Source of the DNA: Paracoccus sp. (in: a-proteobacteria)
GTDB taxonomy: Bacteria > Pseudomonadota > Alphaproteobacteria > Rhodobacterales > Rhodobacteraceae
DNA length: 64,000 nucleotides
Direction: 5' to 3'
NCBI RefSeq assembly: GCF_030538495.1
Contig: NZ_JAUNTW010000002.1
Span: 124,001-188,000, forward strand
Part shown: piece after piece, positions 1 through 9,229 of the stretch
Numbering within the stretch: position 1 is the stretch's first letter
Layout: every line of letters begins with the position of its first letter
Made by a program: the position numbers and the translations under genes
The notes under the pieces: generated by a model
Database searches by the model: none
Seen by the model: only the letters and a program-made list of their open reading frames with translations
What the model was told of the DNA's origin: nothing

Positions 1-32
1 AAAACGCCTCGGCCCGGTTAATTTCGCTTGCT

Positions 33-61
33 TTGCACAAGCCTTCACCTGATCGTTAATT
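33..61 (+). promoter_or_regulatory. putative sigma70-like promoter of the RTX gene
   Basis: TTGCAC (33-38) and TTAATT (56-61) are separated by 17 bases and lie about 30 bases upstream of the preferred start codon of the RTX gene. This is pattern matching only; Rhodobacterales promoters are often weak matches to the consensus. Confidence 0.3.
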
Positions 62-90
62 TAACCACCTTCTTGTCTAAGGACAGTCAC

Positions 91-3000
91 ATGACCCTGA
101 TTCCCGGTGATACGACCACAACAGCCCGCATTTCCCAAACCGGCCAAACGCGCGGGCGCATTGACTTTCAAGATGACTCGGATTGGTACCGGCTAAAGGT
201 TCAGCCTGGGCTGGCCTATTCAGTGTGGCTGACCGGGGACGGCACGCCTGATTCTGTGCCAGATCGCACGGCCTACACGCGAATGATGGACAGTGACGGC
301 AGCCGGCTGGATGGGCTGTCACCGGCCTATTCGTTCCAATCGCGGCTGAATTTCACCTCGCAGCGCAACGCCGATTATTTCGTTAATGTTTCTGGGGGAT
401 CTCAGTTAGGCAATTATATCATCCACACAAATATGGATGACAGAGTTGTCAATAACACGACGACGACGGCGTCGGTTGTGCGCAATGGCGTCACGTCCGG
501 GCGGTTGGATGTCGCGGGCGATTCCGACTGGTATCGCGTCACCCTGACCGAAGGGCTGTCCTATGGCTTCCGCCTGACCGGCGATGGCACCACGGACACG
601 GCACGGGGTGGGCGTCTGTATCTGATGGACAGCTCGGGTCAGCGCGCCGGGGGCAGCTCAGACGTCGGTTTAGGCGGTCAACTGAACTATCGTGTTGGAA
701 CGACGGGAGATTATTACGTCAATGTGGCCACCTATTACGGTGCCAGCGATGTCGGCAATTTCCAGATTCATTCGGTGATGACCGACACCGTCCGCAACAA
801 CACGCTGACCGATGCGGCGCTGACCGTGAACGGCGTCACCGCGGGGCGGTTGGATGTCGCGGGAGATGCCGATTGGTATCGCGTGACCCTGACCGAAGGG
901 CTGTCCTATGGCTTTCGTCTGACCGGCGATGGCACCACGGACACGGCACGGGGTGGGCGTCTGTATCTGATGGACAGCTCGGGTCAGCGCGCCGGGGGCA
1001 GCTCAGACGTCGGTTTAGGCGGTCAACTGAACTATCGTGTTGGAACGACGGGAGATTATTACGTCAATGTGGCCACCTATTACGGTGCCAGCGATGTCGG
1101 CAATTTCCAGATTCATTCGGTGATGACCGACACCGTCCGCAACGACACGCTGACCAATGCGGCGCTGACCGTGAACGGCGTCACGTCTGGGCGGCTGGAC
1201 GTTGCGGGCGATTCCGATTGGTATCGTGTCACTCTGACCGAGGGGCTGACCTATGGGTTCCGCCTGACCGGTGACGGCACAACGGACACCGCGCGGGGCG
1301 GACGCCTATACCTGATGGATGGGTCCGGACACCGCGCCGAGGACAGCTCAGACGTCGGCTTAGGCGGCGGCACGCTGACCTATCGCGTAACGACGACGGG
1401 CGAATATTACGTCAATGCGGCCACTTATTTCGGTGCCAGCGATGTCGGCAATTTCCAAATCAATGCCGTCATGAGCGATACGGTGCGCGACGACACGCTG
1501 ACCACGGCGCGTCTGGTGCGAAATGGGGTGACCACGGGCAAGCTGGATGTGGCGGGCGATGCCGACTGGTATCGCGTCACCCTGACCGAAGGCTTGTCGG
1601 CGAATTTCCGGCTGACCGGTGATGGCACGACACCGGTTGGCTCAAATGCCCGTATCACCCTGCGGAATGCCGATGGCAGCGTCGCGTCCGGTGTCAGCAG
1701 CAGCAGTGTCAGCACGGGCGGCGATCTGGGGGTCAATGTCGCCAGAAGCGGCACTTATTTCCTGTCCGTGTCGAACGGTGAAGGCAATTTCCGCGTCCAC
1801 ACGGATCAGCGCGACACGGTGCGCGGCGACGTTCTGACCGGCGCGGTCGCGCTGTCGGGCCATGCGATTAAAGGTCGGATTGACAGCGTGGTCGATCAGG
1901 ACTGGTACAAAGTCCGGCTGAATGCGGGAACAAAATATTATATTGACGGGATGGAGATGTCCGGCACCGGCGGTATCGGCGACCACATCGTGACCCTGTA
2001 TGATATCCATGGGCAGCGGCTGGATTACACGTGGGGCAGTAAAAATCCGTTCATTCGGTATGATCCCGATGCAACCGGCGATTATTTGATCGCCGTGTCA
2101 GGTTCGCGCGGGTCGATGGGGGACTTTAAACTGCGCGTGGTGTCGGACCAACGCAATGTGACCGGCACCTCGGGGGCGGATGAATTGCACGGCTATGAAG
2201 GGGCGAACCGCATGGTCGGCGGGGCGGGGAATGACACCCTGTTCGGGTATGAGGGCGACGACACCCTGATCGGCGGCAGTGGCGATGACATTCTGGACGG
2301 CGGCGCAGGCAACGACACCGCCGAATATACCAGCACTGCCAACACCGTTGTGGATCTGGCAATCACGGGTCGGCAGAATACGCGGTCGTCGGGCTGGGAT
2401 ACGCTGGTATCGATCGAAAATGTGATCACAGGGCGCGGCAATGACACGATCCGAGGCGATGGTCAGGCCAACCAGCTTTATGGCGGCGACGGCAATGACC
2501 GCGTGGACGGGCGCGCGGGCAATGACAGCCTGTATGGTGGCGCGGGCAACGACGTGATCTATGGCGGCGGCGGCAATGACGCGCTGTATGGCGGCGCGGA
2601 CAACGATGAACTGTATGGCGGTGCGGGCGGCGACCTGCTGTATGGCGGCGCGGGCGATGATCAGCTATTCGGCGGAACCGGCCGCGACAGCCTCTATGGC
2701 GGTTCGGGCAATGACCGCCTGTCGGGCGGATCGGCCAGCGATCATTTGTATGGCGGGACCGGCAATGACAGGCTGTTCGGCGGTGCGCATAACGACTGGC
2801 TCGAAGGCGGTGCTGGCAATGACAGCCTCTATGGTGGCGACGGCAACGACACGCTGCTGGGCGGGGCGGGCGACGATCTGATCTTTGGCGGTGCGGGCGT
2901 GGATACCGTGCGGTTCAACACCTCGGCGAATATCACGGTGTCGCTGGCCGTCACGACGGCCCAAAATACCGGCGAAGGCCTCGACACCATCCGCGAGATC

Positions 3001-3711
3001 AACAACGTCATGACCGGCTCCGGCCATGACCGCGTGACCGGCGATGACAGCGCCAATGTCCTCAGCGGGTTGGGCGGCAATGACGTGCTGATGGGGCGCG
3101 GCGGCAATGACCGGCTGTTCGGCGGCGAAGGCAACGATCGGCTGTTTGGCGGGGCTGGGAATGACCAGCTCTATGGTGGCAATGGCGCGGATCTGTTGGA
3201 AGGCAGCACGGGCCGGGATACGCTCTATGGTGGCAACGGGAATGACACGCTGCGCGGCGGTTCCGACGCGGATATGCTCTATGGCGATGCGGGCAATGAC
3301 CTGATTTATGGCGACACCGGCGCGGATCAGTTGTTCGGCGGCGACGGGCAGGACCGGCTCTATGGCGGGTCGGGTGATGATACGCTGTCGGGCGGCAATG
3401 GCAATGACAGCCTCTATGGCGGTGCGGGGCGCGACCGGCTGATCGCCGGGGCGGGCAATGACCAGCTATGGGGCGGGACGAATGCCGATGTGTTCGTCTT
3501 TGCGCGCGGCGATGATTGGTCGCGAATCAATGACTGGCAAGACGGGCTGGATAAGATCGAAATCAGCGGCACCAACTGGTGGGGGCTGAGCCGCAAGCAG
3601 ACCGATGCCGGGGTTGAGGTGTCGTTCAGCTGGGGTGCCACGCTGACCACGATCGAGATCGCGGGCGCGAAGCTGGCCGATATTGACCAAAGCGATTTTA
3701 TCTTTGTCTGA
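91..3711 (+). CDS. large secreted RTX-type calcium-binding protein with six PPC-like repeats
   Basis: This 1206-residue protein is predicted to be exported by a type I system. The N-terminal half has six modules of about 115 residues, each with an Asp-Trp-Tyr core (Asp at residues 31, 146, 261, 376, 492 and 604), resembling pre-peptidase C-terminal (PPC) domains. From about residue 690 there are two blocks of glycine/aspartate-rich nonapeptides (GGxGNDxLY type) that bind calcium in RTX proteins, separated by non-repeat inserts. The C-terminal 45 residues, ending in an Asp-Phe-Ile-Phe-Val tail, look like a type I secretion signal. There is no N-terminal signal peptide. The ATG at 91 is preferred to the TTG at 28 because AAGGA lies at 79-83. 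No protease active site or T1SS gene is seen nearby, so the function (adhesin, surface-layer or matrix protein) is unknown. Confidence 0.85.
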   Translation: MTLIPGDTTTTARISQTGQTRGRIDFQDDSDWYRLKVQPGLAYSVWLTGDGTPDSVPDRTAYTRMMDSDGSRLDGLSPAYSFQSRLNFTSQRNADYFVNVSGGSQLGNYIIHTNMDDRVVNNTTTTASVVRNGVTSGRLDVAGDSDWYRVTLTEGLSYGFRLTGDGTTDTARGGRLYLMDSSGQRAGGSSDVGLGGQLNYRVGTTGDYYVNVATYYGASDVGNFQIHSVMTDTVRNNTLTDAALTVNGVTAGRLDVAGDADWYRVTLTEGLSYGFRLTGDGTTDTARGGRLYLMDSSGQRAGGSSDVGLGGQLNYRVGTTGDYYVNVATYYGASDVGNFQIHSVMTDTVRNDTLTNAALTVNGVTSGRLDVAGDSDWYRVTLTEGLTYGFRLTGDGTTDTARGGRLYLMDGSGHRAEDSSDVGLGGGTLTYRVTTTGEYYVNAATYFGASDVGNFQINAVMSDTVRDDTLTTARLVRNGVTTGKLDVAGDADWYRVTLTEGLSANFRLTGDGTTPVGSNARITLRNADGSVASGVSSSSVSTGGDLGVNVARSGTYFLSVSNGEGNFRVHTDQRDTVRGDVLTGAVALSGHAIKGRIDSVVDQDWYKVRLNAGTKYYIDGMEMSGTGGIGDHIVTLYDIHGQRLDYTWGSKNPFIRYDPDATGDYLIAVSGSRGSMGDFKLRVVSDQRNVTGTSGADELHGYEGANRMVGGAGNDTLFGYEGDDTLIGGSGDDILDGGAGNDTAEYTSTANTVVDLAITGRQNTRSSGWDTLVSIENVITGRGNDTIRGDGQANQLYGGDGNDRVDGRAGNDSLYGGAGNDVIYGGGGNDALYGGADNDELYGGAGGDLLYGGAGDDQLFGGTGRDSLYGGSGNDRLSGGSASDHLYGGTGNDRLFGGAHNDWLEGGAGNDSLYGGDGNDTLLGGAGDDLIFGGAGVDTVRFNTSANITVSLAVTTAQNTGEGLDTIREINNVMTGSGHDRVTGDDSANVLSGLGGNDVLMGRGGNDRLFGGEGNDRLFGGAGNDQLYGGNGADLLEGSTGRDTLYGGNGNDTLRGGSDADMLYGDAGNDLIYGDTGADQLFGGDGQDRLYGGSGDDTLSGGNGNDSLYGGAGRDRLIAGAGNDQLWGGTNADVFVFARGDDWSRINDWQDGLDKIEISGTNWWGLSRKQTDAGVEVSFSWGATLTTIEIAGAKLADIDQSDFIFV
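574..798 (+). repeat. first copy of a perfect 225-bp tandem repeat inside the RTX gene
   Basis: Bases 574-798 are identical to 919-1143 (offset 345 bp, exactly one 115-residue module). The first mismatches are at 573/918 and 799/1144. The 345-bp period keeps the frame. Confidence 0.9.
919..1143 (+). repeat. second copy of the 225-bp tandem repeat inside the RTX gene
   Basis: Identical to 574-798. The following module (from about 1216) is clearly related but carries many synonymous and a few amino-acid changes, so the two identical copies are the youngest. Confidence 0.9.
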
Positions 3712-3750
3712 AGGCGTGGCGCCCTGCGGGGCGCCATCCATCTGCGCATG

Positions 3751-3786
3751 AAAAAAGGCACCCCGCGGGGTGCCTTTTGTTTTTTG
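3751..3786. terminator. bidirectional intrinsic terminator between the RTX gene and mdh
   Basis: A GC-rich hairpin (GGCACCCC / GGGGTGCC) is flanked by an A-run on the left and a T-run on the right. It sits between two convergent genes, so it can serve both. Confidence 0.85.
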
Positions 3787-3799
3787 TGACTGCGGCGGA

Positions 3800-4801
<1,002 letters not shown>

Positions 4802-4969
4802 TTAGTGTGACAGGCACGAAATCGCAAGGCTTTGCGGGGGGTGACGCGCAGTGATTGCCCTAACAATTTGAAACAAACTGTGCCGATCTGCCGCAGTGCA
4901 GCATTTTTGCTTGCCAATCGTGGCGCATTGGGCCACCGTCACGCAACATTCTTACGCCCAGAGGTTCCC

Positions 4970-5812
4970 ATGACCCGCCCATATCGTTCGGTTCTGTATA
5001 TCCCCGCCGCCAATGCCCGCGCGATGGAAAAGGCGCAGACGCTGGCCGCGGATGCCATCATCTTTGATCTTGAGGACGCCGTGGCACCCGATGAAAAACC
5101 CGCCGCGCGTGACGCTTTGGCGGCGGCGCTGCGCCATGATTACGGCGCGCGCGCGCGGATTGTGCGCATCAACGGGCTGGCGACCGAATGGGGGGCGGAT
5201 GATGCCCGCGCGGCGGCGGCGATGACCGGCGTTGACGCGGTGCTGATCCCCAAGGTGGACCGCGCCGCCGATCTGGACCGCGTGGCCGAACTGACCGGCG
5301 ATCTGCCGCTGTGGGCGATGATGGAGACCCCGCTGGGGATGCTGAACGCCGCGGAAATCGCCGCGCATCCGCGCCTGCAAGGTATGGTCATGGGAACGAA
5401 TGATCTGGCCAAGGAACTGAACAGCCGGTTCCGCGCCGACCGTTTGCCGATGATGGCGGGGCTGGGGCTGTGCCTGCTGGCCGCGCGCGCGCATGGCAAG
5501 GTCATCGTTGATGGCGTGTTCAACGCGTTCAAAGACGATGACGGTTTGCGCGCCGAATGTGATCAGGGCCGCGATATGGGTTTCGACGGCAAGACCCTGA
5601 TTCACCCTGCGCAATTGGCGATTGCTAATGCGGCATTCGCGCCGACGGATGCGGAAATCGACTTGGCCCGTCGCCAGATCGCAGCCTTTGACGCGGCGAT
5701 TGCCGAGGGTCAGGCCGTCGCCGTGGTGGACGGAAAAATCGTCGAGAACCTGCATGTCGAAACCGCGCGCAAAACGCTGGACCGTGCGGCGGCGATTGAG
5801 GCAATGGCCTGA
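4970..5812 (+). CDS. mcl2: (3S)-malyl-CoA thioesterase (HpcH/HpaI-CitE family)
   Basis: This 280-residue CitE-like TIM-barrel protein has the metal-binding FDLEDAV segment, the RINGL arginine and the METP glutamate of the malyl-CoA lyase/thioesterase family. In Rhodobacter sphaeroides the Mcl2 enzyme of this size hydrolyses (3S)-malyl-CoA to malate and CoA, completing the ethylmalonyl-CoA pathway. Its position between mdh and mch supports that role rather than citrate lyase beta or the longer Mcl1 lyase. The ATG at 4970 is preferred because the family begins at the TRPYRSVLYIP segment; an upstream in-frame start would add an unsupported N-terminus. The stop is followed after one base by the nnrU-like gene. 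Confidence 0.88.
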   Translation: MTRPYRSVLYIPAANARAMEKAQTLAADAIIFDLEDAVAPDEKPAARDALAAALRHDYGARARIVRINGLATEWGADDARAAAAMTGVDAVLIPKVDRAADLDRVAELTGDLPLWAMMETPLGMLNAAEIAAHPRLQGMVMGTNDLAKELNSRFRADRLPMMAGLGLCLLAARAHGKVIVDGVFNAFKDDDGLRAECDQGRDMGFDGKTLIHPAQLAIANAAFAPTDAEIDLARRQIAAFDAAIAEGQAVAVVDGKIVENLHVETARKTLDRAAAIEAMA

Positions 5813-5813
5813 T

Positions 5814-6356
5814 ATGACGCTGCTTTTGGTCGGGATGGCGCTGTGGTGGGCGTCGCATCTGTTCAAGCGGCTGGCCCCGGATTTGCGCGCGCGGATGGGG
5901 CGGGCAGGGTTGCCGGTGACGGTTGCGGGTGGTCTGCTGTCGATGGTGCTGCTGACGCTGGGCTATCAACAGGCGGATGGGCCGTTCTGGTGGGGGCGCA
6001 CACCCGCCTTAACTGGCGTCAACAACCTGCTGGTTCTGCTGGCTTTTTGCGCGGTTCTTGCAGGTGCGCTGAAAACCCGTCTGGCGCAGCATGTCCGCCA
6101 CCCGATGATGTGGGGCTTTGTCCTCTGGGCGGTCGCGCATGTGTTGGTGAATGGTGATTTGCCGTCGCTGGTGCTGTTTGGCGGGCTGCTGGTCTGGGCC
6201 TTCGTCCAGATCGCCGCGATGAGCCGCGCGCCATGGACCCGCCCAACCGGTCCCGTGCCTGCGTGGCGCGAAGTCGCCGCCGTCCTCGGAGCCGTCGCCG
6301 CGCTGATCATCGGTGGGCATATTCATGGCTGGCTGGGGCCGTGGCCCTTTGGTTGA
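5814..6356 (+). CDS. NnrU-family membrane protein, copy 1
   Basis: A 180-residue integral membrane protein of the NnrU family, with about five hydrophobic helices. It carries the ALWWASHLFKRLAP start, a central RHPMMWGF segment and a LFGGLL helix. NnrU was named from nitric oxide reductase regulons, but members are also widespread next to unrelated metabolism genes and their activity is not established. The start is one base after the mcl2 stop, so translation is probably coupled. A second paralogue follows at 6409. Confidence 0.8.
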   Translation: MTLLLVGMALWWASHLFKRLAPDLRARMGRAGLPVTVAGGLLSMVLLTLGYQQADGPFWWGRTPALTGVNNLLVLLAFCAVLAGALKTRLAQHVRHPMMWGFVLWAVAHVLVNGDLPSLVLFGGLLVWAFVQIAAMSRAPWTRPTGPVPAWREVAAVLGAVAALIIGGHIHGWLGPWPFG

Positions 6357-6408
6357 AACTGCGTGACGCTGTGCTAGGCTGCGGCCATCCAGCAAAGAAA
6401 GGTGCCAG

Positions 6409-6954
6409 ATGCTGTTACTGATCCTTGGCGTGGCGTTGTGGTGGGGCGCGCATCTGTTCAAACGGCTTGCGCCCACGCGCCGCGCGGCGATGGGCGATGC
6501 CGGACGCGGGGCGGTCGCCGCCGCGCTGTTTGTGTCGATTGTCCTGATGGTGATTGGATACCGGACCGCGCATGGCGCGTTTTTCTGGGGTCCGTCCGGT
6601 GCGGCCAAGGGCATCAATAACCTGTTGATGTTGCTGTCGGTTTATCTGTTCGCGGCCTCGGGGATGAAAACCGCCGCCGCGCGCCGCCTGCGTCATCCGA
6701 TGCTGGTTGGCTTTGGGATGTGGGCCTTTGCGCATCTGATCCCGAATGGTGACATGCCGTCGTTCATCCTGTTTGGCGGCTTGCTGGCCTGGGTGCCGGT
6801 GCAGATGGCGGTGATCAACCGCGCGACCGCATGGACCCCGCCGCCGCCCGCGCCGATGCGCAAAGAAATCATGGCCTTGGCCGGAACCGTGATCGTGTAT
6901 GGCGTGATCGCCATGATTCACATCTGGCTGGGCCCCAACCCGTTCGGAGCCTGA
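6409..6954 (+). CDS. NnrU-family membrane protein, copy 2
   Basis: A 181-residue paralogue of the preceding gene. It shares the ALWW..HLFKRLAP opening, the RHPML.GF motif, the NGD(L/M)PS.(V/I)LFGGLL segment and the WLGP.PFG ending, and aligns end to end with it. AAAGG precedes the ATG by a suitable distance. It lies 52 bp after copy 1 and one base before the DUF1737 gene. A tandem duplication of the nnrU gene within the ethylmalonyl-CoA cluster is the simplest reading. Confidence 0.8.
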   Translation: MLLLILGVALWWGAHLFKRLAPTRRAAMGDAGRGAVAAALFVSIVLMVIGYRTAHGAFFWGPSGAAKGINNLLMLLSVYLFAASGMKTAAARRLRHPMLVGFGMWAFAHLIPNGDMPSFILFGGLLAWVPVQMAVINRATAWTPPPPAPMRKEIMALAGTVIVYGVIAMIHIWLGPNPFGA

Positions 6955-6955
6955 T

Positions 6956-7162
6956 ATGACCACCCTCTATCGCTGCATCACCGAAGACGACACCGCCCGA
7001 TTCTGCCACCGGGTCAGCGAAGCCCTGTCCAAAGGCTGGGCGCTGCATGGCAGCCCGGCCATGGCCTTTGATCCGGTCAAAGGCGTCATGCGCATGGCGC
7101 AGCCCGTCACGAAAACCGTGGATGCCGAATATCATCCCGATATGAAGCTGGGTGAGCAATGA
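6956..7162 (+). CDS. small DUF1737-like protein
   Basis: A 68-residue soluble protein resembling the DUF1737 family, with the LYRCITEDD start, the ALSKGWALHGSP core and the MAQPVTK segment. The function is unknown. The start is one base after the nnrU copy 2 stop, and the gene overlaps the mch start by four bases (ATGA), so it is embedded in a translationally coupled operon with mch. Confidence 0.75.
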   Translation: MTTLYRCITEDDTARFCHRVSEALSKGWALHGSPAMAFDPVKGVMRMAQPVTKTVDAEYHPDMKLGEQ

Positions 7163-8193
7163 CCAAAACCAATCCGGGCCGCTTTTTCGAAGATTATCAG
7201 ATCGGGCAGGTGATCCGCCACGCCGTCCCCCGCACCGTGGCCGAGGGCGAACGCGCACTGTATCACGCGCTCTATCCCGCGCGTCATGCGATTTATTCGT
7301 CCGATGAGTTTGCGGCGGATTGCGGGCTGGATGGCAGCCCGATGGACGATCTGATCGCCTTTCACGTCGTGTTCGGCAAGACCGTGCCGGATGTCAGCCT
7401 GAACGCCGTTGCCAATCTGGGCTATGCACAAGGTCGCTGGCTGCGTCCGGTTTGGCCGGGGGACACGCTGCGGTCGGAATCAACCGTGATCGGGCTGAAG
7501 CAGAACAGCAACGGCACATCCGGCGTCGTTTACGTCCGCACGCGCGGCCTGAACCAGATGGACGAAGTTGTTCTGGATTATGTCCGCTGGGTCATGGTGC
7601 GCAAACGCGATCTGGATGCGCCCGCCCCGGAAACGGTTGTGCCGGACCTGCCCGATGCCGTTGCAGCGGCGGATCTGGTGGTTCCAGATGGGTTGAACTT
7701 TGCCGATTATGATTTTGAACTGGCAGGGGAAAAGCACCGCTGGGGCGATTATCAGATCGGCGAAAAGATCGACCATGTGGACGGTATCACGATCGAGGAA
7801 TCGGAACATATGCTGGCCACGCGACTGTGGCAAAACACCGCCAAGGTGCATTTTGACACCACCCATCGCGACGATGGCCGACGCTTGATTTATGGCGGGC
7901 ATGTCATCAGCATGGCGCGGGCGCTGTCCTTCAACGGGCTGGCCAATGCGCAGATGATCGTGGCGCTGAACGGAGGCGCCCATGCGAATCCGTGCTTTGC
8001 CGGGGACACTGTGCGCGCCTGGTCCGAGGTGCTGGACCGCGCCGAAACCGATGCGCCCGGCGTCGGCGCGATCCGCCTGCGTCTGGTCGCGACCAAGGGC
8101 AACAGCGCGGATTTCACCCTGCGGGGGGATGACGGAAAATATGCCCCTGATGTGCTGCTGGATCTGGATTATTGGGCGCTGATTCCGGTTTAA
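7159..8193 (+). CDS. mch: mesaconyl-CoA hydratase (double MaoC-like)
   Basis: This 344-residue enzyme has two hot-dog (MaoC-type) halves: residues about 10-150, starting GRFFEDYQIGQVI, and about 190-340, starting RWGDYQIGEKI. In Rhodobacter sphaeroides Mch of this length hydrates mesaconyl-CoA to beta-methylmalyl-CoA in the ethylmalonyl-CoA pathway of acetyl-CoA assimilation. Co-occurrence with mcl2 upstream in the same operon strongly supports the assignment over a generic MaoC dehydratase. A terminator follows within 20 bp. Confidence 0.9.
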   Translation: MTKTNPGRFFEDYQIGQVIRHAVPRTVAEGERALYHALYPARHAIYSSDEFAADCGLDGSPMDDLIAFHVVFGKTVPDVSLNAVANLGYAQGRWLRPVWPGDTLRSESTVIGLKQNSNGTSGVVYVRTRGLNQMDEVVLDYVRWVMVRKRDLDAPAPETVVPDLPDAVAAADLVVPDGLNFADYDFELAGEKHRWGDYQIGEKIDHVDGITIEESEHMLATRLWQNTAKVHFDTTHRDDGRRLIYGGHVISMARALSFNGLANAQMIVALNGGAHANPCFAGDTVRAWSEVLDRAETDAPGVGAIRLRLVATKGNSADFTLRGDDGKYAPDVLLDLDYWALIPV

Positions 8194-8211
8194 GAGTTTG
8201 CGATAACAACG

Positions 8212-8244
8212 GCCTGCCGCGCAAATGCGGCGGGCTGTTTTTTG
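8212..8244 (+). terminator. intrinsic terminator after mch
   Basis: Stem GCCTGCCGC / GCGGCGGGC (with one G-T pair) and a short AAAT-containing loop, followed by a T-rich stretch. It ends the mcl2-mch operon. Confidence 0.8.
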
Positions 8245-8273
8245 TGATCACATGCACAATTTCTGTGATCGCA
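8243..8273. promoter_or_regulatory. two TGTGATC(A/G)CA palindromes upstream of sdhC
   Basis: TGTGATCACA at 8243-8252 is a perfect 10-bp palindrome. TGTGATCGCA at 8264-8273 is a one-mismatch copy, displaced by 21 bp (two helical turns). They lie about 160-190 bp upstream of sdhC. The arrangement suggests a dimeric regulator binding two sites on one DNA face. Which regulator is unknown; GntR-type or CRP/FNR-type are possibilities. Confidence 0.4.
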
Positions 8274-8430
8274 AATTCGGAAAACGATTAAAATTCGTCC
8301 TATCCTCTGGTAAATCTGGCTGACAGATGCCAGAAAACAGGGCAAAGAACTGACCAATCGCCAGCCCGCGCGGCCAGCATTTTGCCTGCGCCCCGGTCTT
8401 GCCTAACCGATTTTGAAGGAGGGCCGCATC

Positions 8431-8823
8431 ATGGCCGATCTGAACCGGGGGAACCGGCCGCTTTCCCCCCATCTTCAGGTTTATCGCCTGCCGATTACCG
8501 CAATCACCTCGATTCTGGTGCGTATTACCGGACATGCGTTGGTTGCCGGGGTGCTGCTGCTGGTGTGGTGGCTGACCGCCGCCGTGACGGGCGCGCAATC
8601 CTTTGCCCGCGCGGATTGGGTCGTGCGGTCGTTTCTGGGCTTCCTGATCTTTGTTCCGTCGGTCTGGGCGCTGTGGTTCCACGCGCTGGGCGGTATTCGC
8701 CACTTGTTTTATGACGCCGGTATGGGGATGACGATCGATGAATCGAACAAATCATCCTGGGCAATGATTATCGGTTCGGTGGCGCTGACGCTGCTGACCC
8801 TGCTGATTTTCTTTATCCGATAA
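8431..8823 (+). CDS. sdhC: succinate dehydrogenase cytochrome b556 subunit
   Basis: A 130-residue membrane anchor of complex II with three transmembrane helices. It has the SPHLQVYRLP start, the SILVRITGHAL first helix, and the conserved HALGGIRHLFYD segment holding the heme b histidine. The ATG at 8431 is preferred to the upstream TTG because AAGGAGG lies just before it. It starts the sdh operon. Confidence 0.95.
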   Translation: MADLNRGNRPLSPHLQVYRLPITAITSILVRITGHALVAGVLLLVWWLTAAVTGAQSFARADWVVRSFLGFLIFVPSVWALWFHALGGIRHLFYDAGMGMTIDESNKSSWAMIIGSVALTLLTLLIFFIR

Positions 8824-8835
8824 GGGGTTAAACGG

Positions 8836-9222
8836 ATGCGCTATATCACCCCCCGCAAGGCCGCGACTGGTCTGGGTTCCGCCCGTTCCGGCACCATGCG
8901 CCACTGGCAACTGACGGTCAGCGCCTATGCGCTGATCATCCTGACACCGCTGTTTCTGGCGGTCGTCGGTGGCGCCATCGGGCTGCCGCGCGAACAGGTC
9001 GCGATGCATTTTGGCCGCCCCTTTGCCGGTGTGATCACCGGGCTGTTTATCGTGGTCGGGATGCTGCATTTCATGCAAGGCACCCGCAACATGATCGACG
9101 ATTACCTGCGCGGCGGCGCGCATAAAGGCGCGATCATCGCGTCGCAGGTTCTGGGCTGGGGCGTCATCGCCGCCGCCATCTTTGCACTGGCCAAAATGGC
9201 CCTGATTACCCCCACGCTCTGA
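8836..9222 (+). CDS. sdhD: succinate dehydrogenase hydrophobic membrane anchor
   Basis: A 128-residue three-helix anchor subunit of complex II. The HW.(L/V)T..AY start and the [16 protein letters not shown] segment, which includes the second heme-coordinating region and the Asp-Tyr typical of quinone-site SdhD, are visible. It lies 12 bp after sdhC and 7 bp before sdhA. Confidence 0.93.
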   Translation: MRYITPRKAATGLGSARSGTMRHWQLTVSAYALIILTPLFLAVVGGAIGLPREQVAMHFGRPFAGVITGLFIVVGMLHFMQGTRNMIDDYLRGGAHKGAIIASQVLGWGVIAAAIFALAKMALITPTL

Positions 9223-9229
9223 GGACGAT

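Noticed and set aside
2160..3480. Regularly spaced short repeats resembling a CRISPR array
   Set aside because: They are in-frame glycine/aspartate nonapeptide codons of the RTX protein, with varying sequence and no constant spacer pattern.
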